This document shows positions 10,201-20,715 of a DNA stretch of 60,000 bases, one piece after another. Both the position numbers and the translations under genes were made by a program. Within the stretch, counting starts at the first letter, position 1. Every line of letters starts with the position of its first letter. This DNA is from Nematostella vectensis (Eukaryota; Cnidaria; Anthozoa; Actiniaria; Edwardsiidae), in NCBI RefSeq assembly GCF_932526225.1, contig NC_064034.1, positions 18,538,927 through 18,598,926 of the forward strand, written 5' to 3'. The notes beneath the pieces are model-generated. The model did not search any database. It saw only the letters and a program-made list of their open reading frames with translations, and was not told the origin of the DNA.

Positions 10201-12816
10201 CCTGCCATGTACCCTATTGTGTACCCTTACCCCCCTCCCCCTTGCCCAAGGGGGCGTGACCCTATAACATGTGCACCTACCCTCCATGGTGTTGGGTGCC
10301 AGTACGGATAGTAATCACGCTCCTCTGGACATTCGTAGCCTCGTCTGTTCCCATTGTTGTTCTGGCGTGTGTACTTGGCGGTAATTCCTTTGAGTTTCTA
10401 TGACGTAAAGGTCATAAAATACTACCGGTCTAATAATTTTACTGATTTATTTATTTCTATAGTTACATCTTGTGCTGCTATTGAAGAACAAAGCCACCGC
10501 TTCCTCTCTCTTTTTTACGCGATCTGCCGTGAATAGCTCCTTTTTTCTATTGTGTGTAGACCCATTATAAACCACACCCCTCAACTCCTGGCTGAAACAT
10601 CTCGCCCTAAATTGCCCTTCTTCCCCTAAACCAGCCTTACCCGATCTGCGGTGAACAACCCCCTGTTTCTTGCTCTATTTCTGCACTCGTTGTAGTAGTC
10701 GTAATCCTCGTGCATCCCATACCTTAAATACACATTCGTAGAATTAAATGAATGGCTCCCAATTGCGACTTGAACCCCTGTGACACTCTTTTAGGGTGTG
10801 CATATGTGGGTGTTATAAGTGAACAGATAGAACTAAACAAACGTGTTCGTGATTTACCCTACCTCTTATCGGTATTACAATTCTTGTTCTTGCAGGAATT
10901 CGGGTTATCCGGGATAGTACTACAAGAAAATAAGATTGTTATTGAAGGCTTTTCCGCCGCCCGTAGTTTTGGCAAGTCATCCGATCTCGCATCAGGTCCC
11001 CTCCTCACTTGTACTGTATAGGCAACTAGCCGTAATTGTAAAGGGGGAGGGGGGGTGGCCAGTGTTACTCACCTGCGCCAAGTGCCATCTCGCACCAGGT
11101 CCCCGCACATGTACGTACTAAAGGACTAGCTCACACTCGTTGTTTAGGGGGGAGGGGTAGTGTTACTCACTTGTGCCAAGTTCCATCTCGCACCAGGTCC
11201 CGCACATGAACTGAAGGACTAGCTTACACTCGTTGTTAAGGGGGGAGGGGTAGTGTTACTCACTTGCGGCGGGTCCCATCTCGCACCAGGTACCCGCTCA
11301 TATACTGAAGGACTAGCTCACACTCGTTGTTAAGGGGGAGGGGTAGTGTTACTCACTTGCGGCGGGTCCCATCTCGCACCAGTTCCCCGCTCATGTACTG
11401 AAGGACTAGCTCACACTCGTTGTTAAGGGGGGAGGGGTAGTGTTACTCACTTGCGGCGGGTCCAATCTCGCACCAGTTCCCCGCTCATGTACTGAAGGAC
11501 TAGCTCACACTCGTTGTTAAGGGGGGAGGGGTAGTATTACTCACTTGCGGCGGGTCCCATCTCGCACCAGGTCCCCGCACATGTACTGCAAGACTAGCTC
11601 ACACTCGTTGTTCATGTCTCCACACGAATGCTGGTTCGCCCTATGGCAAATAAATTGTATAAATATGTAAAATGACCAAGACCGAGAACAGCATTAAACG
11701 CTCAACACCCATAAAAACTAGTGTATGCAAGGGAAAGCAGGTAAGGGAGTCCTGGGTAAGGGGGGGGGGCTATTGGGTGATGGAGGGATGTGATACCATT
11801 GAACATAGAAGCAAGAGTAGTAGTAAAAGGGAGGGGGTAAAGGGTTGTTGGAAAGAGAGTAGTACCATAAAAGGGGAAGGGGGCTAATGTCATACCATTG
11901 AACTTTTACATGAGCCTGCGTAGTGGTACAAGGGGATCGTGTGAGTGTAAGTGGGGGAGGGGGGGGGGTTGATTTAATGTCATACCATTGAACTTGAACG
12001 TGTGAGCCGGTGTAGTAGTACAGATTGCCCACATTGTGGCCGCCGCGGTTATTGTTCTGGGAGTCAAAAAGCCTGAAGAAAACAAAGCCATTGCTAATAA
12101 ATCAAACCTGACGTTGTGTTTACCCTAACGAAACAGGGGAGCTTTTGAGAGAGGTTCCCAGGCGAGGTAATTATTTTTCGAAATTGTTAGGGGGAGAAGA
12201 TATAGTTAAGAACTTGGAGAAAGATTGAAAAGTATACTGCCCACAAACAAACGAAACACTTCAACATTTCTTCGTATTTTTCCCTTCTAAAAAGCTACAG
12301 CGACAATTTTCTTGTTAAAGTACCAGTCCGAAAGTTTGGAAAGTAGGTAGCAGGAATTCCAAAGTTTCGAAATATTTACCGCTTAATAGGCAGGTAGTCC
12401 TTAAAAGTTACAGAGATCTTTCCAAAAGTTTTAGATTATGGCTTATTAAAGCGTTTTAATCGGGGAATGTCCACGTGTATTTTTACCAAGCAAAGATGCT
12501 TACTAAATTTAACGCAAAATTATTTGCTCTCGTGTGCAAAAATACGAACGGCACGCTCTCAGGTGCTCGCCAAGACCGAGCACGACCATTATACTCACCT
12601 ATTGGAATTATTTCTCTCACGCCCATTTTCGTCAAGTCGATTGTTGCTACCCCTGAATGAAACGGTAAAAGACGTAGTTTGAGTGAATTTTCTCTCTTTA
12701 AAACCTAAACAAGCGTTTTGGATAAAAAAAGGTTGTAGATTTTACCTCGGATTGTATAGGTTGATGTCAGCGCACACCACGCCTAACAGCGCGATCATGA
12801 GAGCAAACGCTTGCAT
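7206..12816 (-). CDS. DD3-3: DD3-3-like secreted protein, paralog B (complete, 13 exons)
   Basis: Complete DD3-3-family gene of 571 codons; likely secreted, molecular role unknown to me. Exons: 12746-12816, 12599-12652, 11986-12072, 11545-11640, 10863-10919, 10641-10722, 10281-10397, 9619-9768, 9348-9523, 8779-9048, 8319-8489, 7636-7859 and 7206-7366. All borders are AG/GT and the summed length (1716) is divisible by three. Residues 1-16 ([16 protein letters not shown]) form a signal peptide. The body has Asn-rich and Cys-containing segments ([54 protein letters not shown]). A C-terminal region carries [23 protein letters not shown] and a final [19 protein letters not shown] before TAG. The start at 12816 is the only ATG that opens a signal peptide. 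Exons 3, 4, 6 and 11 have partial copies in their downstream introns. Confidence 0.87.
8090..8330 (-). repeat. 35-45 bp repeats of the exon 11 donor junction
   Basis: At least five degraded copies of the exon 11 3' end and donor (minus strand CACTTCCAGTAAGTTTACC) occur at spacings of roughly 35-45 bases in the intron between exons 11 and 12. The clearest are near 8239, 8274 and 8311; older ones lie near 8093, 8157 and 8195. The copy at 8319 is the in-frame exon end. Confidence 0.75.
11030..11620 (-). repeat. 94-bp tandem array of exon 4 end plus splice donor (paralog B)
   Basis: CTCGTTGTT occurs at 11136, 11229, 11323, 11416, 11510 and 11604, a period of 93-94 bases, with a further degenerate unit upstream. 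Each unit carries about 23 codons of exon 4, a GTGAGT donor and the G-rich (plus strand) intron start. Only the unit at 11545-11640 has an acceptor. The longer array than in paralog A shows that copy number changed after the gene duplication or conversion. Confidence 0.88.
11785..11990 (-). repeat. Partial copies of exon 3 end in intron 3 (paralog B)
   Basis: Besides the true exon 3 end at 11986, two diverged copies are seen on the minus strand. One near 11890-11935 ends CAATGGTATGACATT like the real junction. One near 11785-11825 would read [13 protein letters not shown], resembling the exon's [15 protein letters not shown]. Neither has its own acceptor. Paralog A lacks them in intron 3. Confidence 0.65.
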
Positions 12817-15425
12817 TGCAAGGCTTACAAGATCACTCCTCTTCTCGAATTCAGCTCAGACTAACAAACCCTGTGGTAAAAGTAAAGCTATTTTATTTAC
12901 CAAAGACACATTTATTGTGAAGCAAAAAAGATGGATGGGAATCTAAAGGCCAAGTAAAACTAAAAACATGTTTATCGTCCTGATAAGATCAAAATAGGGA
13001 GCATGCGGCCCTTTTTATTTATTTTTATTTATTTATTTTTCCATCTTTGTTTCTCCTGTTTTAAAAGCAGCAGAAATACCTATATATATATAAACATTGA
13101 TGCGGCCCCGAAAAAGGATCGGGCGGGACGATTAACATGTCTTTACTTGGCCTAATGGAATACGACATATCCGTATATTCTGCTATTCAGATGTAAGTAA
13201 GTAAGTTTTGAATAAGATATTAATGCTTTCATTCAAAACGCATACTTTACAAAAGATCCAAATATATTTTTGGAACACCTCTTTTAATAACAATACACGG
13301 TAAAAGTATAGTAATGACTTTATTTGTCTAGCAATAAAACTATTTTCCATTCCGATATTTATAATTTCTTTGTCGGATGTCGTTGAGTGCAAAAAAAAAA
13401 AATGTTTTAGAAACAATATTTTCACATTTTCCCCTTTTATACTCCATCCAAAGAAAAAAAGTTGAAAATTAACCACACTTACAATTATCTCCAGATGCAA
13501 ATTGAAAGACGCTCTCCTTTTTTGTAATTATATCAATTCGGAAACAGCGATAAGATAATTAATGGGTCATTGAAAGTTGAAAACTATCTCAAAATTAATA
13601 GCCGGGCTCGAATTTCTCGCTATTTTTTCCCAAGCGCTCGCTGAATTGGGACAGTTTTGCTCGGATGGTTGCTTCTCAAATCAAAGGTCGCCCGTGGTAA
13701 GCTCTTCAATTTTTCTTCAATAAGAATTAGGCTTGGAGAGTTGGCTTAGAGATTACACAGACAATGCCGCAAGCACGAATGTCGATATATAGCTTGAATT
13801 AATCACTTCTCCTTCCTCAAAAAAGCGTAAATCAGATTTCTATTGGGTCTTCGTTAGTTGATTATTAGAGTGTTGTTGACTGCGTCTAACAGCCCAGTGA
13901 TTTCGGATTGAGTCTTTTAATCCACAGAAAACTAGGCGTTTTCAAAGGAGGTGGATATTTTCCTGTGCCCCGAAATCAAGCAAAATGGCGGGTGTAACAG
14001 TCGATTAGCAAGCGTTTCCAAAAACAAAATTCCTCTAATGCCAGTTTTATTTACTAATACAATTATACCATTTCCATTTCAGAGGACATTGGCTTTAAAA
14101 ATTTCTACCTCAATGGTAATGGCATAATTGTTAAATAGACCGTATATACCGGCAATATATTTCACGTGCTCGTTGCGCGAAATATTTGTTACTCAAAATG
14201 ATTATTTCTCGCACACGACAGTACTCATGCTCGCAAAATAAAGGCTGCTGTTCTCGAATGCTAGCGAAAACCGTTAACTCTCCCTTAAAAAGAGACGAAT
14301 ATCAGTCGCGAATGCTACAAAACACAATGATGAACATTTGGTTACTAACCTTAAAAGCTGACTCGACCGAACTGGAAAATGTTTGGTGGGACTAGCATTT
14401 ATATTGACTTGACTAAAATAACATTACGCAACACCATTCAGGAAAAAAGTTTGATAGGGAATGAATGAAATGTTTTTTTAGCTATTCAATGGAGCTTCAA
14501 CAAATGTAAGAATGTTATCGGGCGCAATCTAGTAGTCGCATTGTTATTCTCGGGCACTTTGGCCCAAAGCCACGCACAAAATTTATATTTGTTTAGATGT
14601 ATCTATATATTCAGTTAGTTGCGCTGGTATTTTCAAACGCTCTGTTTATTTTATGAGCGTGTGAAAGTCCGAAGTCTTTGGTGCGAAGTTAGGAACAGCA
14701 TCATAAAAGCATAAACGCAGCAACATCGATTGTCGCATGACCTTGTTCTGCACCCAAAAGTTATTACTGGGATACCTGTGTTCTTCTCTTCGACAAATCC
14801 GTATAATTGGATTCTTAACCCCGTTTTTCGTCGTTGATTTGCGATTCTACACGAGGGGGAGACTCGACGAGTCCAGACTACTGTAGTCACATATAGACTG
14901 TCTCAAGACCTAAGAAATGTCTTCAAGTCATTAAAATGCTCTGTGCACTAAGAAATGAACTAGAGGTAATCTTAATCGCCTACAGGGTGCGCGCGCACCC
15001 CCCCTTGGCGGCGAAAAAGTGGGTCATTTCTTATTAAGGAATCTTCAAATACTATGCTTTTTCCATATGATACCTATGACTGCGCATCCCCCCTCGGCCA
15101 ATCCTGGGTACGCGCCTGGCCTATATGACGTTGTCTACTCCAGACCTGATGTTAAATCAGGTCTTGATAAACAGTGTTTTCCAGAGGCTGATGAAACTCG
15201 AAAACCAATAAAGTGTAGTCCTCTGTTGCTAGTAATAACAAATGCCTTCCTTTGATTTGTTATTGTTCTCTTTCTAAGGTAAAACCTCTATTCATTGAAT
15301 GTCTTATTTTATATCCTTATATGGATAGTAGTTTTTTTATCCTTATATGGATAGTAAAGACGGAAACTAAAACACTTGTATTTTCCTTATTTTTACTAAA
15401 GAAGATAGGATAATAAATACATATA
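12817..15425. other. Gene-poor spacer, no recognisable gene
   Basis: This tract upstream of paralog B is AT-rich and contains only short unsupported ORFs. A short TA run lies near 13083. About 14990-15120 resembles the fragments repeated at 17650 and 18080 and ends in a transposon-like CCTGGGTACGCGCCTGG. Confidence 0.5.
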
Positions 15426-15839
15426 GTCGGGTCGCTTAGCGCACAAAAAGAGCTCAATTTATACACAGCGGACAAAAGCACCAAACTTGGTATAATTATA
15501 GCCTATGAGATGGTAATTAATAGCGAGACCGGTGCCCACCGGTACCATTAGCGGATCCATAAAGAAAGAGCAATTATTTTTTTTTTAAATCTGGTGTTGC
15601 GGGTACCCTGTGGTGAAATTTTCATACCTTTTCATGAGGCAAAAAAAGATAAAAATGCATATATTTGAAAACGATTTCTATCATTTAAGCTGTACTCAAA
15701 TTCCGAACAAAAAACGTATAAATAGCTATAAAAAGCTACATTTGAAGAAGAAGGAAATCTACTGGAACCCAGTCTCCGCGCGGCCTTTTTTACATCCCTC
15801 TTGCTAACATACAAATATAATAATAATATGAGTGATTTC

Positions 15840-15890
15840 CGTCAAGAGACCATGATATACATCATGATATACATCATGGTCTCTTGTTTC
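15840..15890. repeat. Near-perfect palindrome
   Basis: AAGAGACCATGATATACATC is followed by a second ATGATATACATC and then ATGGTCTCTT, so the block is close to its own reverse complement and also has a 12-base tandem core. It lies inside the left part of the 5.29-kb element. Confidence 0.7.
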
Positions 15891-16892
15891 CGTCTATCAA
15901 ATAAGCACAATAGGTGGTGCACATGAATTTCACCAGAAATTTTTTTTCAATGAGCTATCTAAGCATTATATTAAGGGTTACAGAGCTTTGATTCAACCAG
16001 CGCGGCTGTAATTAATAGGCCCGTCACCAGGAGAAAATCAGCTACCGATGAGGGTGATTTTTTGTGCGTTGATAAAATATACCATGACAACTCGGATCAT
16101 TTGTTTATCAGTGCCGTACATTACTATTTTTGGTTATATCGATTTACCTACTTATTATGCAAATATTCAAAATGGCCGCGCGGAGTTTGAAACTTGAATT
16201 TGTTTTGTTAGCGAGACGTCGCATCGCAAAAATCGACCAAAACAGCAAAATATCCTGCTCTATACCAAGTTTGATATTCGATTGATGAGTTCCTGTGCTC
16301 GAAAGTAAAATATCGTTTGGGAAACCTTTTCAAATTGAGCGCTTTTATTGGAGACTGCCGTAAAATCGAACTTTCTTCGTAATGTTTACGTTTAGAAAAA
16401 GAGAAATATGAGTGTGATGGACCAAATTCTACGGCTTAGGACCTTGACAGGACTAAACTAGGATAAATGAGGATCATGGCATACTAAAACAATTTTCACC
16501 ACAAGCCGAAACGAGTGCCCACACGGTATGGTGAAATTGAGAAGAGCGGAGGTTGAATTGTGAGGACGAAAGTGCGAGTCAAGGCCCAATGCTATACAAC
16601 AGGGAAAAATCGCCGAAGAATAGGTATGGAAATTTTTGTCAACATTTAGCCGAAAAGCATTTTACCCTACCCTTGTCTCTCGGGGGTTCGCTTCTTATCA
16701 TTCTTTAGCTAAATGTTTTGCCCTGCGACCACCACAACAACATGGGGGGGGGGGGGGCGCTCTAGCTGTAAACATGACTGTTGGTTCCGACAGATACGAA
16801 CATTTTATGCCCCCAAAAGAATGGGACCGCGCTACCCCTAAGAATATACCTGCATCTGAACTCTATACCCAAAACTCCACCAAGAATAGATA

Positions 16893-18600
16893 GCCCCCCC
16901 CCCCTTCCCCCCAAAAAAGTAACCCAAATCTGAGTTCTATTCGTAAAACATACAAAAGCTTGAAACTTGCCAGTCCCGTAAAAAAGTTTTAGAAGGAAAA
17001 TTTGCTTATCAAATTTAATTTATTTTTATTCCCTTTTATAAAAAAAAACTCTATCCTCCTCACCTCCAAGGCCCTAGTCATAAAACCCGGTACAATTTTA
17101 CTTCCTTGTCTTCGCACCTTGTGTGAACACACCACATGTGACATGCCCTCAGTCATCACAACCTCACTCCCCTTACCATGCATTTCTCAACCTTTAATTT
17201 TACACTCTATGCCTTTTCCTATTTGTCTGCACACACCATAAAATAGCCCTCATTGAGTAAGTGCATTACATAGCCACTCAAACCAGTGCCCCCTCTAAAA
17301 TCTAATGCTAGAGGGGCATAATATGTTAAAATAAGCATTTGTGATAAGAACTTTTTGATGAATTAACCCCCCCCCCCTACTCATCCTCAAAAATACCCAA
17401 ACCTGAGTTCTATACATAAAATATACCAAGCATAGAAACTTACCTCCCAAATAAATAACCAAACCTAAATTCTATAGCCCAAGCATACAAAATCTTGCTA
17501 TAAGGGAGCTTCAACTCTCAGATTTGCTTATTAAATAAAATCAATTTTATTCCATTTTTATAAAAAAGACAACAAACAAACTCTGTGCAATAGGCACTGA
17601 GATAAAAAATGCTCCTGAAGTATCACCAAATATAAATATTTATTTTCCATACAGTATGATATCTATGACTGCACAATCATACTCCTAGAATCTCTAAGGC
17701 CTAGTAATCAAACCTGGTACAAGAGGGGTAAAAAGAAGGGCATAATATGCTAAATTAAGCATTTGCAATAAGGACTTTTTGTCAAATTAGCCCCCCCCCC
17801 CCAAAAAAAAAAAAAAATACCCAAACCTGAGTTCTATACATAAAATATACCAAGTATAGAAACTTACCTCCCAAACAATTACTCAAACCTATATACCCCA
17901 AACATATAAATTTTTAATATCACTATAGTTTTAAAGGGGAGCTTCAACACTCAGACTTGCCTATCAAATCAAATTAATTTAATTCCCTTTTTATATAAAA
18001 AAAAGACTCTTTGCGCATATAATAGAGACTGGCGAGAAAAAAATAAGCCTGAAGTATCACCAAATATGAATAGATATTTTCCATATGATATCTGCTCTAG
18101 TGAAGCTTGGAGCCTCTGGTACCCAGGGTATGACTATACTCCCATTCTCCTATTATCTCCAAGCCTAGTAATCAAACATGGTACAAGTTTACTTCATCTT
18201 CACAACCTGTGTCAGCACCCCCAATTAGACATACCCTTAGTCACCACCCCTTTGCCCTTACCATGCCTTTTCCTCACCCTAGTTTACACTTTATGCCTTT
18301 TTCCATTTGTCTGCACACACAATGAAATACACCCTCAATGGCTCTAACTTGGTGTTAGAACCTGTGTATTAAGCACGATTTGTGTCACAAAACTTCCTTT
18401 TTTTAATAAAATGAATCATGATGAAAACAGAGCTGGATACAATGAAGTCCTTTGGGGATGGTTCTGACACTGAGGTATACATACACCCCTCATTGAATAA
18501 GCACATTACATAGCCCCTCAAACAAGTGCCCCCTCTAGAATCCATTTATAAAAAAAGCCATAATGTGAGCATTTGTGGCAAGGACTTTTTTTACAACGAG
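16893..18600. repeat. Three to four ~425-470 bp tandem units with C-runs
   Basis: Units start near 16893, 17366 and 17790, each at a C-run of 9-13 followed by AACCTGAGTTCTATACATAA or a variant. Shared later blocks include CTAGTAATCAAACCTGGTAC, TTTGTCTGCACACAC and AGCATTTGTGATAAGGACTTTTT-like text. A partial fourth unit ends near 18600. There is no ORF in common; this is the core of the inverted-repeat element. Confidence 0.75.
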
Positions 18601-20715
18601 CAATGAATAATGACTGCCATCCCTGAGATTTACTGATCATAGCAAATCTATTTATTCCAGGATCAAATATAAACATTTAAACAGTACTTTCATGTAGTGT
18701 CTTTAAATTGCATACAATAAACAGTGACTCGCGGCCAATCTGTATACGATTTAGCTTCATTTTTTTTAATGAGACTCGCTGCCATTCTGTATAAGATTCA
18801 TTTTAGTTTCAATATCCCAGCTAAAATTTTTCTTGGAGTGTCTTCATTCCGAGTGCGAAAGCAAGATAAATCCAGGGAAATTTTGTGCATTTGTATGACT
18901 TGATGAAACGTACAACTAGATAATTGGTGATCAATGTTATAGCCTGCTAGCAGTGGCTTACCCTTCCGCGTTCATTACAGTACGATTCGGTGAAGTCGTA
19001 AAATAACCCTGCAAATGAGGTCTGTTGCCGATGAGAAACAACACAAATAGGGTATATATGACGCACTGAATCGGTGAAATCCCTGCTTAAACAGATAAGA
19101 AGAAATCACTGCCAGCAGAGAGTTAAAAAGCGGCGTTCAACATGATTTTCCCGATTCAACGGAACCGCCATTTTGTTTTCCCACTCTGAGTTGAGGTGGT
19201 GTCCGCGTGAGACTGGGCATAGTAATACTCATCTCTGATTGGTTAATGAGATTGTTTATCAAATATAACCAAAAATGGTAATGTTCCGCACTGTTTATCT
19301 TTCCATTACGGCCCTATGTTATTTTTTAAATCAAATTATCACAATTGTTTCCGAGGCGAGAGCCTCGCTCTACCCCATGTATATAGCCAGCATATAGATC
19401 AGCAGTGCTGGCTGGCGTTTACGGATACGGCGCTCAAAACCATCTGATTGTTTATAACTTACATAAAAATAATTCTGGCTTACGTCAGGTTTGGGTCTAA
19501 ACGTGTCCTCCTAAAGTTGACGCTAGTACCGTTGACCCTAGAGTTTTTGTACACTTGTTTATAGCACCGTCGAAGGAAAAATCTTCTGTTTGGAAAAGAA
19601 ATCCCAGCGGACCCTGCACACAAGCTAGCGTACGCGCATCATTTTGAAAAGTCTCTTTCAGTTTATTTCAGAATGCCTTTTTTACCCTTTATTACAATAA
19701 CGGTCCGCCGATCACTGATCGTGCGCATTAGAAAAGGCCTCTAAAACTCTGTCAAAATCGGTTAAAGGATTTCTCATTCCCGAAATCTACCAAGCGTGTC
19801 TCATGCGCATTGTGGAGCTTGGACATCACAAAAAAAGGTACGTATCATTTTCAAAAGCTTCCACTATTCTGATAATATATTATATTCCATAAGCCTGACA
19901 AGAGCTAAAGGCTTTCGAGCATTAATACCGCAAATTTGTGATAATTCCTGTGCCATTTTGCGCTATTTGCGACAAAGAGTTTCTACAGATGTTTCTTCTG
20001 CAGAACATCTAAATCCTTTAATATTCTCAAAAAAAGATTCACAAACTTAATACTTTATTGAGGAGGCATATCTAAAGCATCTCGTTGTTCTGTGGTGTCT
20101 AGTTGACATGCATATACAAAGCCCCCTATTAAATCCAGCTCTACCTCTTTTTAGCCAACGCCAAAATACCCGATAATTGCGATAATCGCAGATTTAGAAG
20201 AAATACATTTGAATTCAAGACAAAAGTTCATATTTAGTAGGTTATTGACATTGTAAGTCCTTGATACATAAAGTATGAGCCTTTTTTTCACCTAAAATAC
20301 GCGATTTTATGAGGTACTTACAGCGTATACTATGCCAATATAAGCCGCCATCTTGGATAACCGTGAAGGGGATTGGGTCTAGCCTTTAAAACTTATTCTC
20401 TTAGATATAGCGTTTAAATGCAGCCGACGACAGTTTTATCTTGAAATATTAACAAATAGCGTTCTATTTCCTCTACTAGAATAAAACAATCAGATATTTC
20501 GCCTTAGTTTTGGAAATACAAGGTCTTTTAAATTTCACCACAGGAAGCCCGCGATGGACGCATTTTTCTAATTTTTATTCCGTTATTACACGAAATCCTC
20601 AAGTGGTACCCGTGGGCACCGGTCTTAATATTAATTAGAATCCTCTTTGCTATCTTTGTGCCAAGTTTGGTGCTTTTATCCGCTGCGTATAGATTGAAAC
20701 ACTAAGCGACCGGAC

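Larger units (their letters stand above)
15426..20715. mobile_element. 5.29-kb element with long imperfect terminal inverted repeats
   Basis: The left end at 15426 begins GTCGGGTCGCTTAG and the reverse complement of the right end at 20715 begins GTCCGGTCGCTTAG; both are flanked by TA. Pairing continues for over 120 bases (shared CAGCGG, AAAAGCACCAAACTTGG, AAGACCGGTGCCCAC versus GAGACCGGTGCCCAC). It reappears further in, at 16080-16190 against 19180-19320 (CATTTTTGGTTATAT type). No transposase ORF is visible. TA flanks would suit a Tc1/mariner-like or related non-autonomous element, but the family is not assigned. Confidence 0.6.

Noticed and set aside
13183-13500. 105-codon minus-strand ORF rich in Phe and Ile
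   Set aside because: AT-rich composition alone explains it; no motif, splice site or neighbour supports it.
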